From: Pseudofrankia asymbiotica
Lineage (GTDB): Bacteria; Actinomycetota; Actinomycetes; Frankiales; Frankiaceae
Direction of reading: 5' to 3'
Assembly: GCF_001983105.1 (NCBI RefSeq)
Contig: NZ_MOMC01000069.1
Location: forward strand, 1-6,646
Length of the DNA: 6,646 nucleotides
Both the position numbers and the translations under genes were made by a program. This document shows, piece by piece, positions 1 to 4,855 of this stretch (position 1 is the stretch's first letter; each line of letters starts with the position of its first letter). The notes under the pieces are model-generated. The model was not told the origin of the DNA. It ran no database searches and saw only the letters and a program-made list of their open reading frames with translations.

Positions 1-409
1 ATTATCAGGTCCGCCTCTACCGTGCCTGGTACCGGCACATCACTCTTGCGATGCTCGCGCAGGCGTGGCTCGCCGTGAGCGCGGCGCAGAGCCGTGAGAA
101 ACATCCGCCAGCCATCGGCGGCGGGAGGTCGGCGGTGGGATACGAGCGTCTCCCCCACGGAATTCCGATCAGCGAACCAGTCAGACCGGACAGGAACACG
201 ATGATTCCGTTCACGCTCAACGAGATCCGTCACATCTTCGGGCTGCTCCGCGAGGTCGCGATGCCACCGGCTGTCGTTCTGTGGTGGTCGACCTGGCGCC
301 GCCGCCACCAGGCGATGGCGCGCTACTACCACTACCGGCGGCGCATCCGCGCCGCGCAGCCGGCCGCCGCGCCGGCCTGAGACCACCGGCGATCACTGTT
401 GCTGCCGTA
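1..409 (+). mobile_element. 3' end of an IS701-like insertion sequence (partial, cut by window edge)
   Basis: The element consists of the end of a transposase gene (stop at 378-380) followed by 29 non-coding bases up to about 409. The right boundary is inferred from the interrupted gene: the PIN-toxin reading frame on the minus strand stops making sense exactly at the tetranucleotide CTAG at 410-413. As known for the IS701 family, insertions duplicate a 4-bp YTAR target, and CTAG fits that rule. The last bases before the junction (391-409, gatcactgttgctgccgta) are the candidate right terminal inverted repeat. The left end, its matching repeat and the second CTAG copy would lie outside the window. 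The family call is good; the exact edge is an inference accurate to a few bases. Confidence 0.7.
3..380 (+). CDS. IS701-like transposase, C-terminal part (5' end outside window)
   Basis: This is the C-terminal ~125 residues of a DDE transposase of the IS4/IS701 type. The reading frame is open from base 3, well upstream of the first in-window ATG at 51. That upstream part (YQVRLYRAWYRHITLAMLAQ) carries the Y-x-x-W-Y-R-H-I-T-L-A-M pattern typical of the end of the catalytic domain in actinobacterial IS701 transposases, so the ATG at 51 is internal. A second recognisable block is the near-terminal I-P-F-T-L-N-E-I-R-H, followed by a W-x-x-W-R-R-R-H-Q-x-x-A-R-Y-Y-H-Y-R-R-R tail rich in Arg and His. 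The protein cuts and joins its own element's DNA. No frameshift or early stop is visible in this part, so the copy may be intact; the rest cannot be judged here. Recognition is by remembered family motifs, not by a search. Confidence 0.8.
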   Translation, partial: YQVRLYRAWYRHITLAMLAQAWLAVSAAQSREKHPPAIGGGRSAVGYERLPHGIPISEPVRPDRNTMIPFTLNEIRHIFGLLREVAMPPAVVLWWSTWRRRHQAMARYYHYRRRIRAAQPAAAPA

Positions 410-669
410 CTAGCCTCCCGAGCTTGATCCTTGTCCAGCCCCGGCACCTCGACGCGGGACAGAGTCCAGTCCCAGCGTTTCTCGATGACGCGCTCATCGA
501 ACGCCTCGATAAGCGTCATAGGTGAGGTGACAATCTTTATCTCGCCACTTGATACCTGTTGCAGGTGCATCATCATCGCCCGGTCTCCGCGTACAGCAAG
601 CGAGAGCGCCTCGGAGTCGAAGACGAACACCTCCGACGGCTCGGCGGAGTGGGCCTTGGGCTTGCTCAT
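410..669 (-). pseudogene. VapC-like PIN-domain toxin, truncated by IS insertion
   Basis: The gene encodes the N-terminal half of a PIN-domain RNase toxin, the ribonuclease partner of an RHH antitoxin. The ATG at 667-669 overlaps the antitoxin stop by four bases (ATGA), the usual VapBC arrangement. Strand beta-1 reads E-V-F-V-F-D-S-E-A-L-S and supplies the first active-site acid (Asp18). The second conserved acid sits in P-M-T-L-I-E-A-F (Glu55). PIN toxins of this family are about 125-140 residues and need two further acids in the second half (the D-A-x-x-A-A block). Here native sequence stops after about residue 86 at CTAG 410-413. The frame then runs antisense through the insertion sequence for another 63 low-complexity codons to a stop at 217-219, giving a 150-residue chimera. 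With half the metal site missing the product should be inactive. What remains is a clear PIN fragment; the exact vapC subfamily is not identifiable. Confidence 0.8.
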
Positions 670-1037
670 TCCGCCGGGTTGGGCCGTGCGTCGCGGCGCT
701 GAGCACGGCGCCGCGCATGCTCCGCGCGGAGATCAGCCAGTTCCCGTTCGGCGGCGGCGTGCTCCTCATCGGTGATCGGGCCGTATTCGTCCTCCAGCCA
801 CTCCAGTAGCTCGCGCGTCCGATCGAGCTCCTGCTGGCGGCGTAGTGCTTCGGTGACGTAGGCGGAGAGGCCGCGTGCACCGGCTGAGGTCCGAATCGCT
901 TCCAGTAGGTCCTCGGGGACGCTGATCGTGATCTTCTTGTTCCCCATTCCCGTGACCATAGGTTCCTGGCGCGGGGATGGCGAGCGCCGTGCTTGGTGGC
1001 GGACCTCGGCTGAGGTCCGCATCAGGGCCTGGGTCAT
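666..1037 (-). CDS. Ribbon-helix-helix (CopG-type) antitoxin of a VapBC-like pair
   Basis: The product is a DNA-binding antitoxin that would neutralise the PIN toxin and repress its own promoter. With the start at 1037 it has 123 residues. Residues 33-68 form the RHH domain: the strand N-K-K-I-T-I-S-V-P is followed by helix D-L-L-E-A-I-R, then A-R-G-L-S-A-Y-V-T-E-A-L-R-R. A charged C-terminal segment (E-L-L-E-W-L-E-D-E-Y-G-P-I-T-D-E-E) is typical of the toxin-binding tail in this family. I chose ATG 1035-1037 because GGGAGG lies five bases upstream and a good promoter lies just before it. However, homologous sequence only begins near residue 31, so starts at 959 (AGGA five bases upstream) or 947 are realistic and would give 97 or 93 residues. 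Residues 1-30 show no domain I recognise. The antitoxin is intact although its toxin is broken. Confidence 0.85.
   Translation of the reverse strand: MTQALMRTSAEVRHQARRSPSPRQEPMVTGMGNKKITISVPEDLLEAIRTSAGARGLSAYVTEALRRQQELDRTRELLEWLEDEYGPITDEEHAAAERELADLRAEHARRRAQRRDARPNPAE
999..1020 (-). repeat. 22-bp inverted repeat with 9-bp GC-rich arms
   Basis: Arms gcggacctc (999-1007) and gaggtccgc (1012-1020) are perfectly complementary around a 4-base loop. The repeat sits about 40 bases upstream of the alternative antitoxin start at 959 and inside the longer 1037 reading frame. It could be a DNA operator for the RHH antitoxin or a hairpin in the transcript leader. One arm plus loop (1007-1019) recurs as a 13-base direct copy at 881-893 inside the RHH-coding part. 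Its function is not established. Confidence 0.5.
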
Positions 1038-1064
1038 GTAAGCCTCCCGACTGACGACTAAGAC

Positions 1065-1082
1065 ACTGTCGGGTAAGACAGT
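1065..1082 (-). promoter_or_regulatory. Candidate operator overlapping the antitoxin promoter -10 element
   Basis: An inverted repeat, actgtc-gggtaa-gacagt, has perfect 6-bp arms and overlaps the -10 box (1078-1083). The heptamer taagaca is also repeated directly at 1059-1065 and 1074-1080. RHH antitoxins commonly bind short repeats over their own promoter together with the toxin, so this is the best candidate autoregulatory site. Binding is inferred from position only. Confidence 0.5.
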
Positions 1083-1106
1083 AGGCGTGCGAGTCGAAAA
1101 GGTCAA
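1078..1106 (-). promoter_or_regulatory. Sigma70-like promoter for the toxin-antitoxin operon
   Basis: Reading the minus strand, TTGACC (1101-1106) matches the -35 consensus at 5 of 6 positions. A 17-base spacer follows, then TACTGT (1078-1083), which fits the TAnnnT -10 pattern. Predicted transcription starts near 1070, about 33 bases before the ATG at 1037 and its GGGAGG ribosome-binding site (1043-1048). This is the cleanest promoter in the window and gives the TA pair its own expression independent of the dehydrogenase gene upstream. Confidence 0.65.
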
Positions 1107-1165
1107 TTCGGGCAACACGGCGAGTTGGCTCGCTACGCGTCGCCTGCCTGCGGCCGGGCTGTGGT

Positions 1166-1945
1166 CTACCTGGGCTGGAGGCGGGCGCCGGCGTCGACGC
1201 GGATGACCTCGGCGTTCAGGTAGCTGTTGGTGAGCAGCTCGACGGCGAGGGAGGCGAACTCGTCCGTGGTGCCGAGGCGGTGCGGGAACAGGACGTCGCG
1301 CTTCAGCTTGTCCTTGAAAGCCTCGGATCCCGGGCCTTCGCCGTAGATCGGGGTGTCGATGAGCCCGGGGGCGACGCAGTTGACCCGGACCCCGATGACG
1401 GAGAGGTCGCGGGCGACGGGCAGCGTCATGCCGACGACGCCGCCCTTAGACGCGGAGTAGGCCGCCTGGCCGATCTGGCCGTCGAAGGCGGCGAGCGACG
1501 CGGTGTTGACGATCGCGCCGCGCTCCCCGTCGGCGGACAGCGGCTCGGTGGCCGACATCGCCGTCGCGACGATCCGGATGCAGTCGAACGTGCCGATCGT
1601 GTTGACCTCGATGACCTTGCGGAACGCGTCGAGGCTGTGCGCGGAGTCGTAGCTGCCGTCCTTGCCGATGGTTCGCGCCGCCCAGCCGATGCCCGCGCAG
1701 TTCACCAGGGCGCGCACCGGGCCGAGCGTCCTGGCCAGCTCGGTCGCGGCGACGATGTCCGCGGTGGAGGTGACGTCCACGTGCGCGAACACGCCGCCGA
1801 CCTCCTTGGCGACGGCCTCGCCCTTGGCGTCATCCCGGTCGGCGACCACGACGCGCGCCCCGCGCGCCGTGAGCAGCCGAGCGGTCGCGGCCCCCAACCC
1901 GGACGCGCCGCCGGTGACCATCGCTACCGCGCCACTGATGTCCAC
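1166..1945 (-). CDS. SDR-family 3-hydroxyacyl-CoA dehydrogenase (HSD10-like)
   Basis: This is a 259-residue NAD-dependent short-chain dehydrogenase, predicted to oxidise a 3-hydroxyacyl-CoA (or similar secondary alcohol) in the cytoplasm. The start is GTG 1943-1945, with GAGGA five bases upstream, placed just before the first Rossmann strand; longer in-frame starts only translate antisense carboxylase sequence. The cofactor loop T-G-G-A-S-G-L-G is at 11-18. Asp36 at the end of strand 2 (V-V-V-A-D-R-D) favours NAD over NADP. N-C-A-G is at 82-85 and the catalytic set is Asn115, Ser150, Tyr163, Lys167. The C-terminal block F-P-H-R-L-G-T-T-D-E-F-A and the ending L-N-A-E-V-I-R-V-D-A-G-A-R-L-Q-P-R closely resemble HSD10-type enzymes, which act on short or branched 3-hydroxyacyl-CoAs and on steroids. 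It is transcribed divergently from the acyl-CoA carboxylase operon. Class is firm; substrate is not. Confidence 0.9.
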   Translation of the reverse strand: MDISGAVAMVTGGASGLGAATARLLTARGARVVVADRDDAKGEAVAKEVGGVFAHVDVTSTADIVAATELARTLGPVRALVNCAGIGWAARTIGKDGSYDSAHSLDAFRKVIEVNTIGTFDCIRIVATAMSATEPLSADGERGAIVNTASLAAFDGQIGQAAYSASKGGVVGMTLPVARDLSVIGVRVNCVAPGLIDTPIYGEGPGSEAFKDKLKRDVLFPHRLGTTDEFASLAVELLTNSYLNAEVIRVDAGARLQPR

Positions 1946-1976
1946 GCCGTTCCTCGCTCCCGTCGCGACCAGGTTG

Positions 1977-1994
1977 CTGGAACTAAATTCTAGT
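1977..1994. promoter_or_regulatory. Candidate operator in the divergent SDR / carboxylase promoter region
   Basis: An imperfect palindrome, CTGGAA-ctaaa-TTCTAG (1977-1993; one mismatch between arms), lies in the 127-bp divergent intergenic region. The nested ACTA...TAGT pair spans 1982-1994. On the minus strand it contains TAGAAT (1988-1993), a 5-of-6 match to a -10 box, which would place transcription of the dehydrogenase gene about 30 bases before its GTG; no convincing -35 is seen. Half-sites of the GAAC/TTCTAG kind are known from actinobacterial TetR-type regulators of lipid and steroid catabolism, such as KstR (TnnAACnnGTTnnA), but the spacing here is one base longer and the right half lacks the G. 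It is a plausible shared operator, not a confirmed one. Confidence 0.45.
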
Positions 1995-2072
1995 GATGAT
2001 GGCCTGGAAGGAAACCGATCCGGCCCGGCACGTCTGAGTTGCCCCTTGCGGGAGAGAAACCTGGTTCCTACT

Positions 2073-3692
2073 GTGGGTCCGGTGCGCGCACCCGACGAAG
2101 CGCCGAAGGACCACCAAGACGACTCGACGCTCGATCCCGCGCCCGGCCCCGGCCCCGGCCCCGGCGCCGCGCCCGACCCCGTACCTGACCTGTGCGGCTG
2201 GGGCCCGGCGCTCGCCGAGATCGAGCGGCGCAAGGCGGTGGCGCTCGGGATGGGCGGCGAGGCCCGGCTCGTCCGGCAGGCCCAGCGCGGCCGGCTGAAC
2301 GCCCGGCAACGGCTCGCCGCGCTGTTCGACCCGGGCACGTTCTACGAGGTTGGCGCGCTCGTCGGGGGAACCGAGGACCCGCCGGTCCCCGCCGACGCGT
2401 TCGTCGCCGGCGCCGGGCGGATCGACGGACGTCCCGCGCTCGCGGGCGCCGAGGACGTCACCGTGCTGGGCGGCTCGATCGGCACCGGTGCGGCCGACAA
2501 GCGTTACCGGCTGACCCAGCTCGCCCGCCAGGAACGGGTGCCGCTGGTGATGATGCTGGAGGGCGCCGGCCACCGGGTGACCGAGGGCGCGACCGGCCGC
2601 CGGCCCGGCGACCTGGGCGGGCTGGTCGAGCTTTCCGGCCTGGTGCCGATGGTGTGTCTCGTGCTGGGCGCCTCGGCCGGCCACGGCGCGCTCACCGCGC
2701 CACTGTGTGACTTCGTCGTCATGACGGCGACCGCGTCGATCTTCTCCGCCGGTCCGCCGCTCGTCCGCTCGGCCACCGGTGAGGAGATCACCAAGGAGGA
2801 CCTTGGCGGCCCTGACATAGCCGCCGCCACCAGCGGCGTCGTCCACAACGTCGTCGCGGACGACCGCGCGGCCATCGCACTGGCCCGCGGCTATCTGTCG
2901 TACTTCCCGCTCAACGCCGCTGGCCCGCCGCCGCGCCGCGTGGACGGCCCCGACATCGGGCCTCGCCGCGTCGACGAGCTGCTGGAGCTGATTCCGCCCG
3001 ATCCACGGCGCCCGTACGCGATCAGACCGGTGCTCGAAGCGATCGTCGATGAGGGCGAGCTGTTGGAGGTGCAGCCCGACTTCGGCCGGTCCGTCGTCAC
3101 CACCCTCGCCCACCTGGGCGGCCACGCCGTGGCGATCGTCGCGAACGACCCGAGCGTGCTCGCCGGCGCGATCGACAGCGGCGCGGCCGACAAGGTGGCG
3201 CACTTCCTGCAGGTGGCCGGCGTCTTCGGCCTGCCCTGCGTGTTCCTCGCCGACAATCCCGGCGTTCTCGCCGGCAGCGCGGCCGAACGGGCCGGAATCC
3301 TGCGCCACGCGGCCCGGATGTACGCCGTGCAGCACCGCCTCACAGTGCCGAAGCTGCACGTGACACTGCGCAAGGCGTTCGGCTTCGGCTCGTCGGTCAT
3401 GGCGATGAACCCGTTCGACGGCCAGACGCTCACGCTCGCCTTCCCGTCCATCACGCTGGGCGCACTGCCCGCCTCCTCGACGGCGAGCAAGATCGAGGAC
3501 CCCGAGGAGCGAGCCCGGGTCGCGGCCGCACAGGCAAAGGCATCCATCACCGGAGGCGCCAGGCTGTCCTATGACGACGTCATCGACCCGCGCGAGCTGC
3601 GTAACGCGCTGCTCGCCGGCCTCGCGCTGAGCGAGGGCCGCGAGTGGGCGGGCGTCGACCGCCCGCCCCAGCCGGGAGGGATCCTGCCTTGA
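2073..3692 (+). CDS. Acyl-CoA carboxylase, carboxyltransferase (beta) subunit
   Basis: The enzyme moves the carboxyl group from carboxybiotin to an acyl-CoA, as in the propionyl-, acetyl- or methylcrotonyl-CoA carboxylase beta subunits. About 539 residues is normal for the family. Residues 1-38 are a disordered Pro/Gly/Asp-rich leader; the carboxyltransferase N-domain covers roughly 39-300 and the C-domain 310-539. Visible blocks are R-L-N-A-R-Q-R-L near the N-terminus, E-G-A-G-H-R-V-T-E-G (163-172), G-A-S-A-G-H-G-A (199-206), S-A-T-G-E-E-I-T-K-E-D-L-G-G, and L-R-K-A-F-G-F-G-S-S-V-M-A-M (432-445). The core motifs diverge from the textbook forms (no S-G-G-A-R-I, and G-P-P-L-V in place of G-P-x-V-V), so the substrate is open. 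The start is uncertain: GTG 2073 or GTG 2082, neither with a well-spaced Shine-Dalgarno site (GGGAGA is 17 bases before 2073). No biotin-carboxylase partner is in the window. It is first gene of a coupled operon. Confidence 0.88.
   Translation: MGPVRAPDEAPKDHQDDSTLDPAPGPGPGPGAAPDPVPDLCGWGPALAEIERRKAVALGMGGEARLVRQAQRGRLNARQRLAALFDPGTFYEVGALVGGTEDPPVPADAFVAGAGRIDGRPALAGAEDVTVLGGSIGTGAADKRYRLTQLARQERVPLVMMLEGAGHRVTEGATGRRPGDLGGLVELSGLVPMVCLVLGASAGHGALTAPLCDFVVMTATASIFSAGPPLVRSATGEEITKEDLGGPDIAAATSGVVHNVVADDRAAIALARGYLSYFPLNAAGPPPRRVDGPDIGPRRVDELLELIPPDPRRPYAIRPVLEAIVDEGELLEVQPDFGRSVVTTLAHLGGHAVAIVANDPSVLAGAIDSGAADKVAHFLQVAGVFGLPCVFLADNPGVLAGSAAERAGILRHAARMYAVQHRLTVPKLHVTLRKAFGFGSSVMAMNPFDGQTLTLAFPSITLGALPASSTASKIEDPEERARVAAAQAKASITGGARLSYDDVIDPRELRNALLAGLALSEGREWAGVDRPPQPGGILP
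2145..2162 (+). repeat. GGCCCC hexanucleotide tandem repeat
   Basis: Three perfect copies of ggcccc are flanked by near-copies (2139-2144 and 2163-2168). In the carboxyltransferase frame they encode a Pro-Gly run of the P-G-P-G-P-G type within the leader that precedes the catalytic domain. Such a repeat is prone to slippage in six-base steps, which would change linker length without breaking the frame. Confidence 0.7.
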
Positions 3693-4855
3693 CCGTGCTC
3701 AAGCTCGGGCTGCGCCTCAGCCTCTACCGGGCCGCCCGGCTCGCGGTGCCCGTCGATGAGGTCCGGCACGCGGAGCGCCTCGGCTATCACTCCGTCTGGA
3801 CCGCCGAGGCGTACGGAAGCGACGCACTCACGCCGCTGGCCTTTCTCGCGGCCCAGACCAAGCGGATCCGGCTGGGGACGGCCGTCGTCCAGCTCGCCGC
3901 CCGCCCGCCGGCCACGCTCGCGATGCAGGCGATGACGATCGACGCTCTGGCCGGCGGCGACCGGCTGATCCTTGGGATCGGGCTTTCCGGGCCGCAGATC
4001 GTCGAGGGCTGGTACGGCCAGCCCTGGGGACGGCCGAACGCCCGGCTGCGCGACTACGTGACGATCGTGCGCAAGGTGCTGGCCCGCGAGGAGCCGCTCC
4101 GTCACGACGGCGAGGAGATCCAGCTGCCCTATGCCGGCCCCGGCGCGCTCGGCCAGGGCAAGCCGCTGAAGTCGATCATGCATCCGGTGGCGCCGATCCC
4201 GATCTGGCTCGGCGCCGGCGGCCCGCGTAACACCGTGCTCGCCGCGCAGCTGTGCGACGGCTGGCTGCCGATGGGGCTCGGCCCGGACGGCGTGCCTCCG
4301 GTGGTCCAGGAACGGGCCGCGCGCGGCGGGTTCGACGTGTTCACCGGCGCGTCCGTGCGGATCACCGACGACGTGCGCGGCGCGCTCGACGCGATGCGCC
4401 CGCTGACCGCCATGTACGTCGGTGGGATGGGCAGCGCGACGCACAACTACCACCGCGACGCGATGGCCCGGCGCGGCTTCGCCGCGGCCGCCGACCGCAT
4501 CGGCGAGCTCTGGCGTGCCGGGCGCAAGGACGAAGCGATGGCGGCCGTTCCGGACGAGTACCTGGAGCAGACCGCCCTGCTCGGCTCGCCGGCCCGGATC
4601 CGGGCGCGCTGGGAGGCCGGCTTCGCCGCGCCCGGCAGCACAGGCGTCATCATCGACGCCCATCAGCCCGAGGCGCTGGAGCTGATGGCCGACCTCGCCG
4701 GCACGAGAGACCTGCCGAGCGACGACCTGCCGAGCGACGACCCGGCGAATGACCTGGCGAGCGACCTGGAGGGCCAGAGGGCGTGCGAAAACAATCTTCC
4801 TTCGCGCGAGCGGAGGCCGCTGTCTCCAGGATCACCGGCGGTTGAAGCCCGGTGA
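3689..4855 (+). CDS. LLM-class, F420-type flavin-like oxidoreductase
   Basis: This is a luciferase-like monooxygenase-fold protein of the coenzyme F420-dependent branch, 388 residues. It is expected to carry out a hydride transfer between F420 and an organic substrate in the cytoplasm. Start TTG 3689-3691 overlaps the preceding stop as TTGA, with GGAGGG eight bases upstream (3675-3680). Family marks are L-G-Y-H-S-V-W-T-A-E-A-Y-G-S-D-A (31-46), R-I-R-L-G-T, a G-G-D-R-L-I-L-G-I-G-L-S-G-P-Q-I-V-E-G-W-Y-G-Q-P block, P-I-W-L-G-A-G-G-P-R-N and C-D-G-W-L-P. Late in the chain come Y-V-G-G-M-G and A-A-V-P-D-E-Y. The domain ends near residue 338; the last 50 residues are an acidic, repetitive, probably disordered extension not expected in the family (about 340-350 residues). 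The gene sits between two acyl-CoA enzymes, so its substrate may be a CoA ester or derivative. That is inference. Confidence 0.88.
   Translation: MTVLKLGLRLSLYRAARLAVPVDEVRHAERLGYHSVWTAEAYGSDALTPLAFLAAQTKRIRLGTAVVQLAARPPATLAMQAMTIDALAGGDRLILGIGLSGPQIVEGWYGQPWGRPNARLRDYVTIVRKVLAREEPLRHDGEEIQLPYAGPGALGQGKPLKSIMHPVAPIPIWLGAGGPRNTVLAAQLCDGWLPMGLGPDGVPPVVQERAARGGFDVFTGASVRITDDVRGALDAMRPLTAMYVGGMGSATHNYHRDAMARRGFAAAADRIGELWRAGRKDEAMAAVPDEYLEQTALLGSPARIRARWEAGFAAPGSTGVIIDAHQPEALELMADLAGTRDLPSDDLPSDDPANDLASDLEGQRACENNLPSRERRPLSPGSPAVEAR
4709..4765 (+). repeat. 15-bp tandem repeat in the oxidoreductase C-terminal extension
   Basis: Two perfect head-to-tail copies of gacctgccgagcgac (4709-4723, 4724-4738) are followed by a degenerate 12-base unit (4739-4750) and a one-mismatch copy (4751-4765). 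They encode D-L-P-S-D, D-L-P-S-D, D-P-A-N, D-L-A-S-D, an acidic tail. All units keep the reading frame, so the extension probably grew by replication slippage. Confidence 0.85.

Noticed and set aside
1038..1118. Antitoxin start at 1118
   Set aside because: It would lie inside or upstream of the predicted promoter (1078-1106) and has no ribosome-binding site; 1037 has GGGAGG at ideal spacing.
1120..1133. Stem-loop gcgag-ttgg-ctcgc downstream of the SDR stop as a terminator
   Set aside because: Only a five-base stem with no following T-run; not enough for a terminator call.
1662..2072. ATG at 1662 as start of the carboxyltransferase, giving 676 residues
   Set aside because: It would overlap the SDR gene antisense by almost 300 bases, and the added sequence shows no domain; starts at 2073 or 2082 fit the family's length.
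2139..2168. GGCCCC repeats as part of a CRISPR-like or mobile structure
   Set aside because: Simple in-frame hexanucleotide repeat with no spacers and no terminal repeats; explained as a Pro-Gly linker.
1946..2338. Extra 131 codons in front of the SDR gene (start at 2338)
   Set aside because: This stretch is antisense to the carboxyltransferase gene, low in complexity and unlike any SDR N-terminus; the GTG at 1945 has a ribosome-binding site and begins just before the Rossmann fold.
1983..3359. 458-codon minus-strand open frame
   Set aside because: Mirror frame of the carboxyltransferase gene in GC-rich DNA; composition is Arg/Ala/Gly/His shadow-like and no motifs are present.
3569..4663. 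364-codon minus-strand open frame
   Set aside because: Antisense shadow of the LLM oxidoreductase, whose own motifs are convincing.
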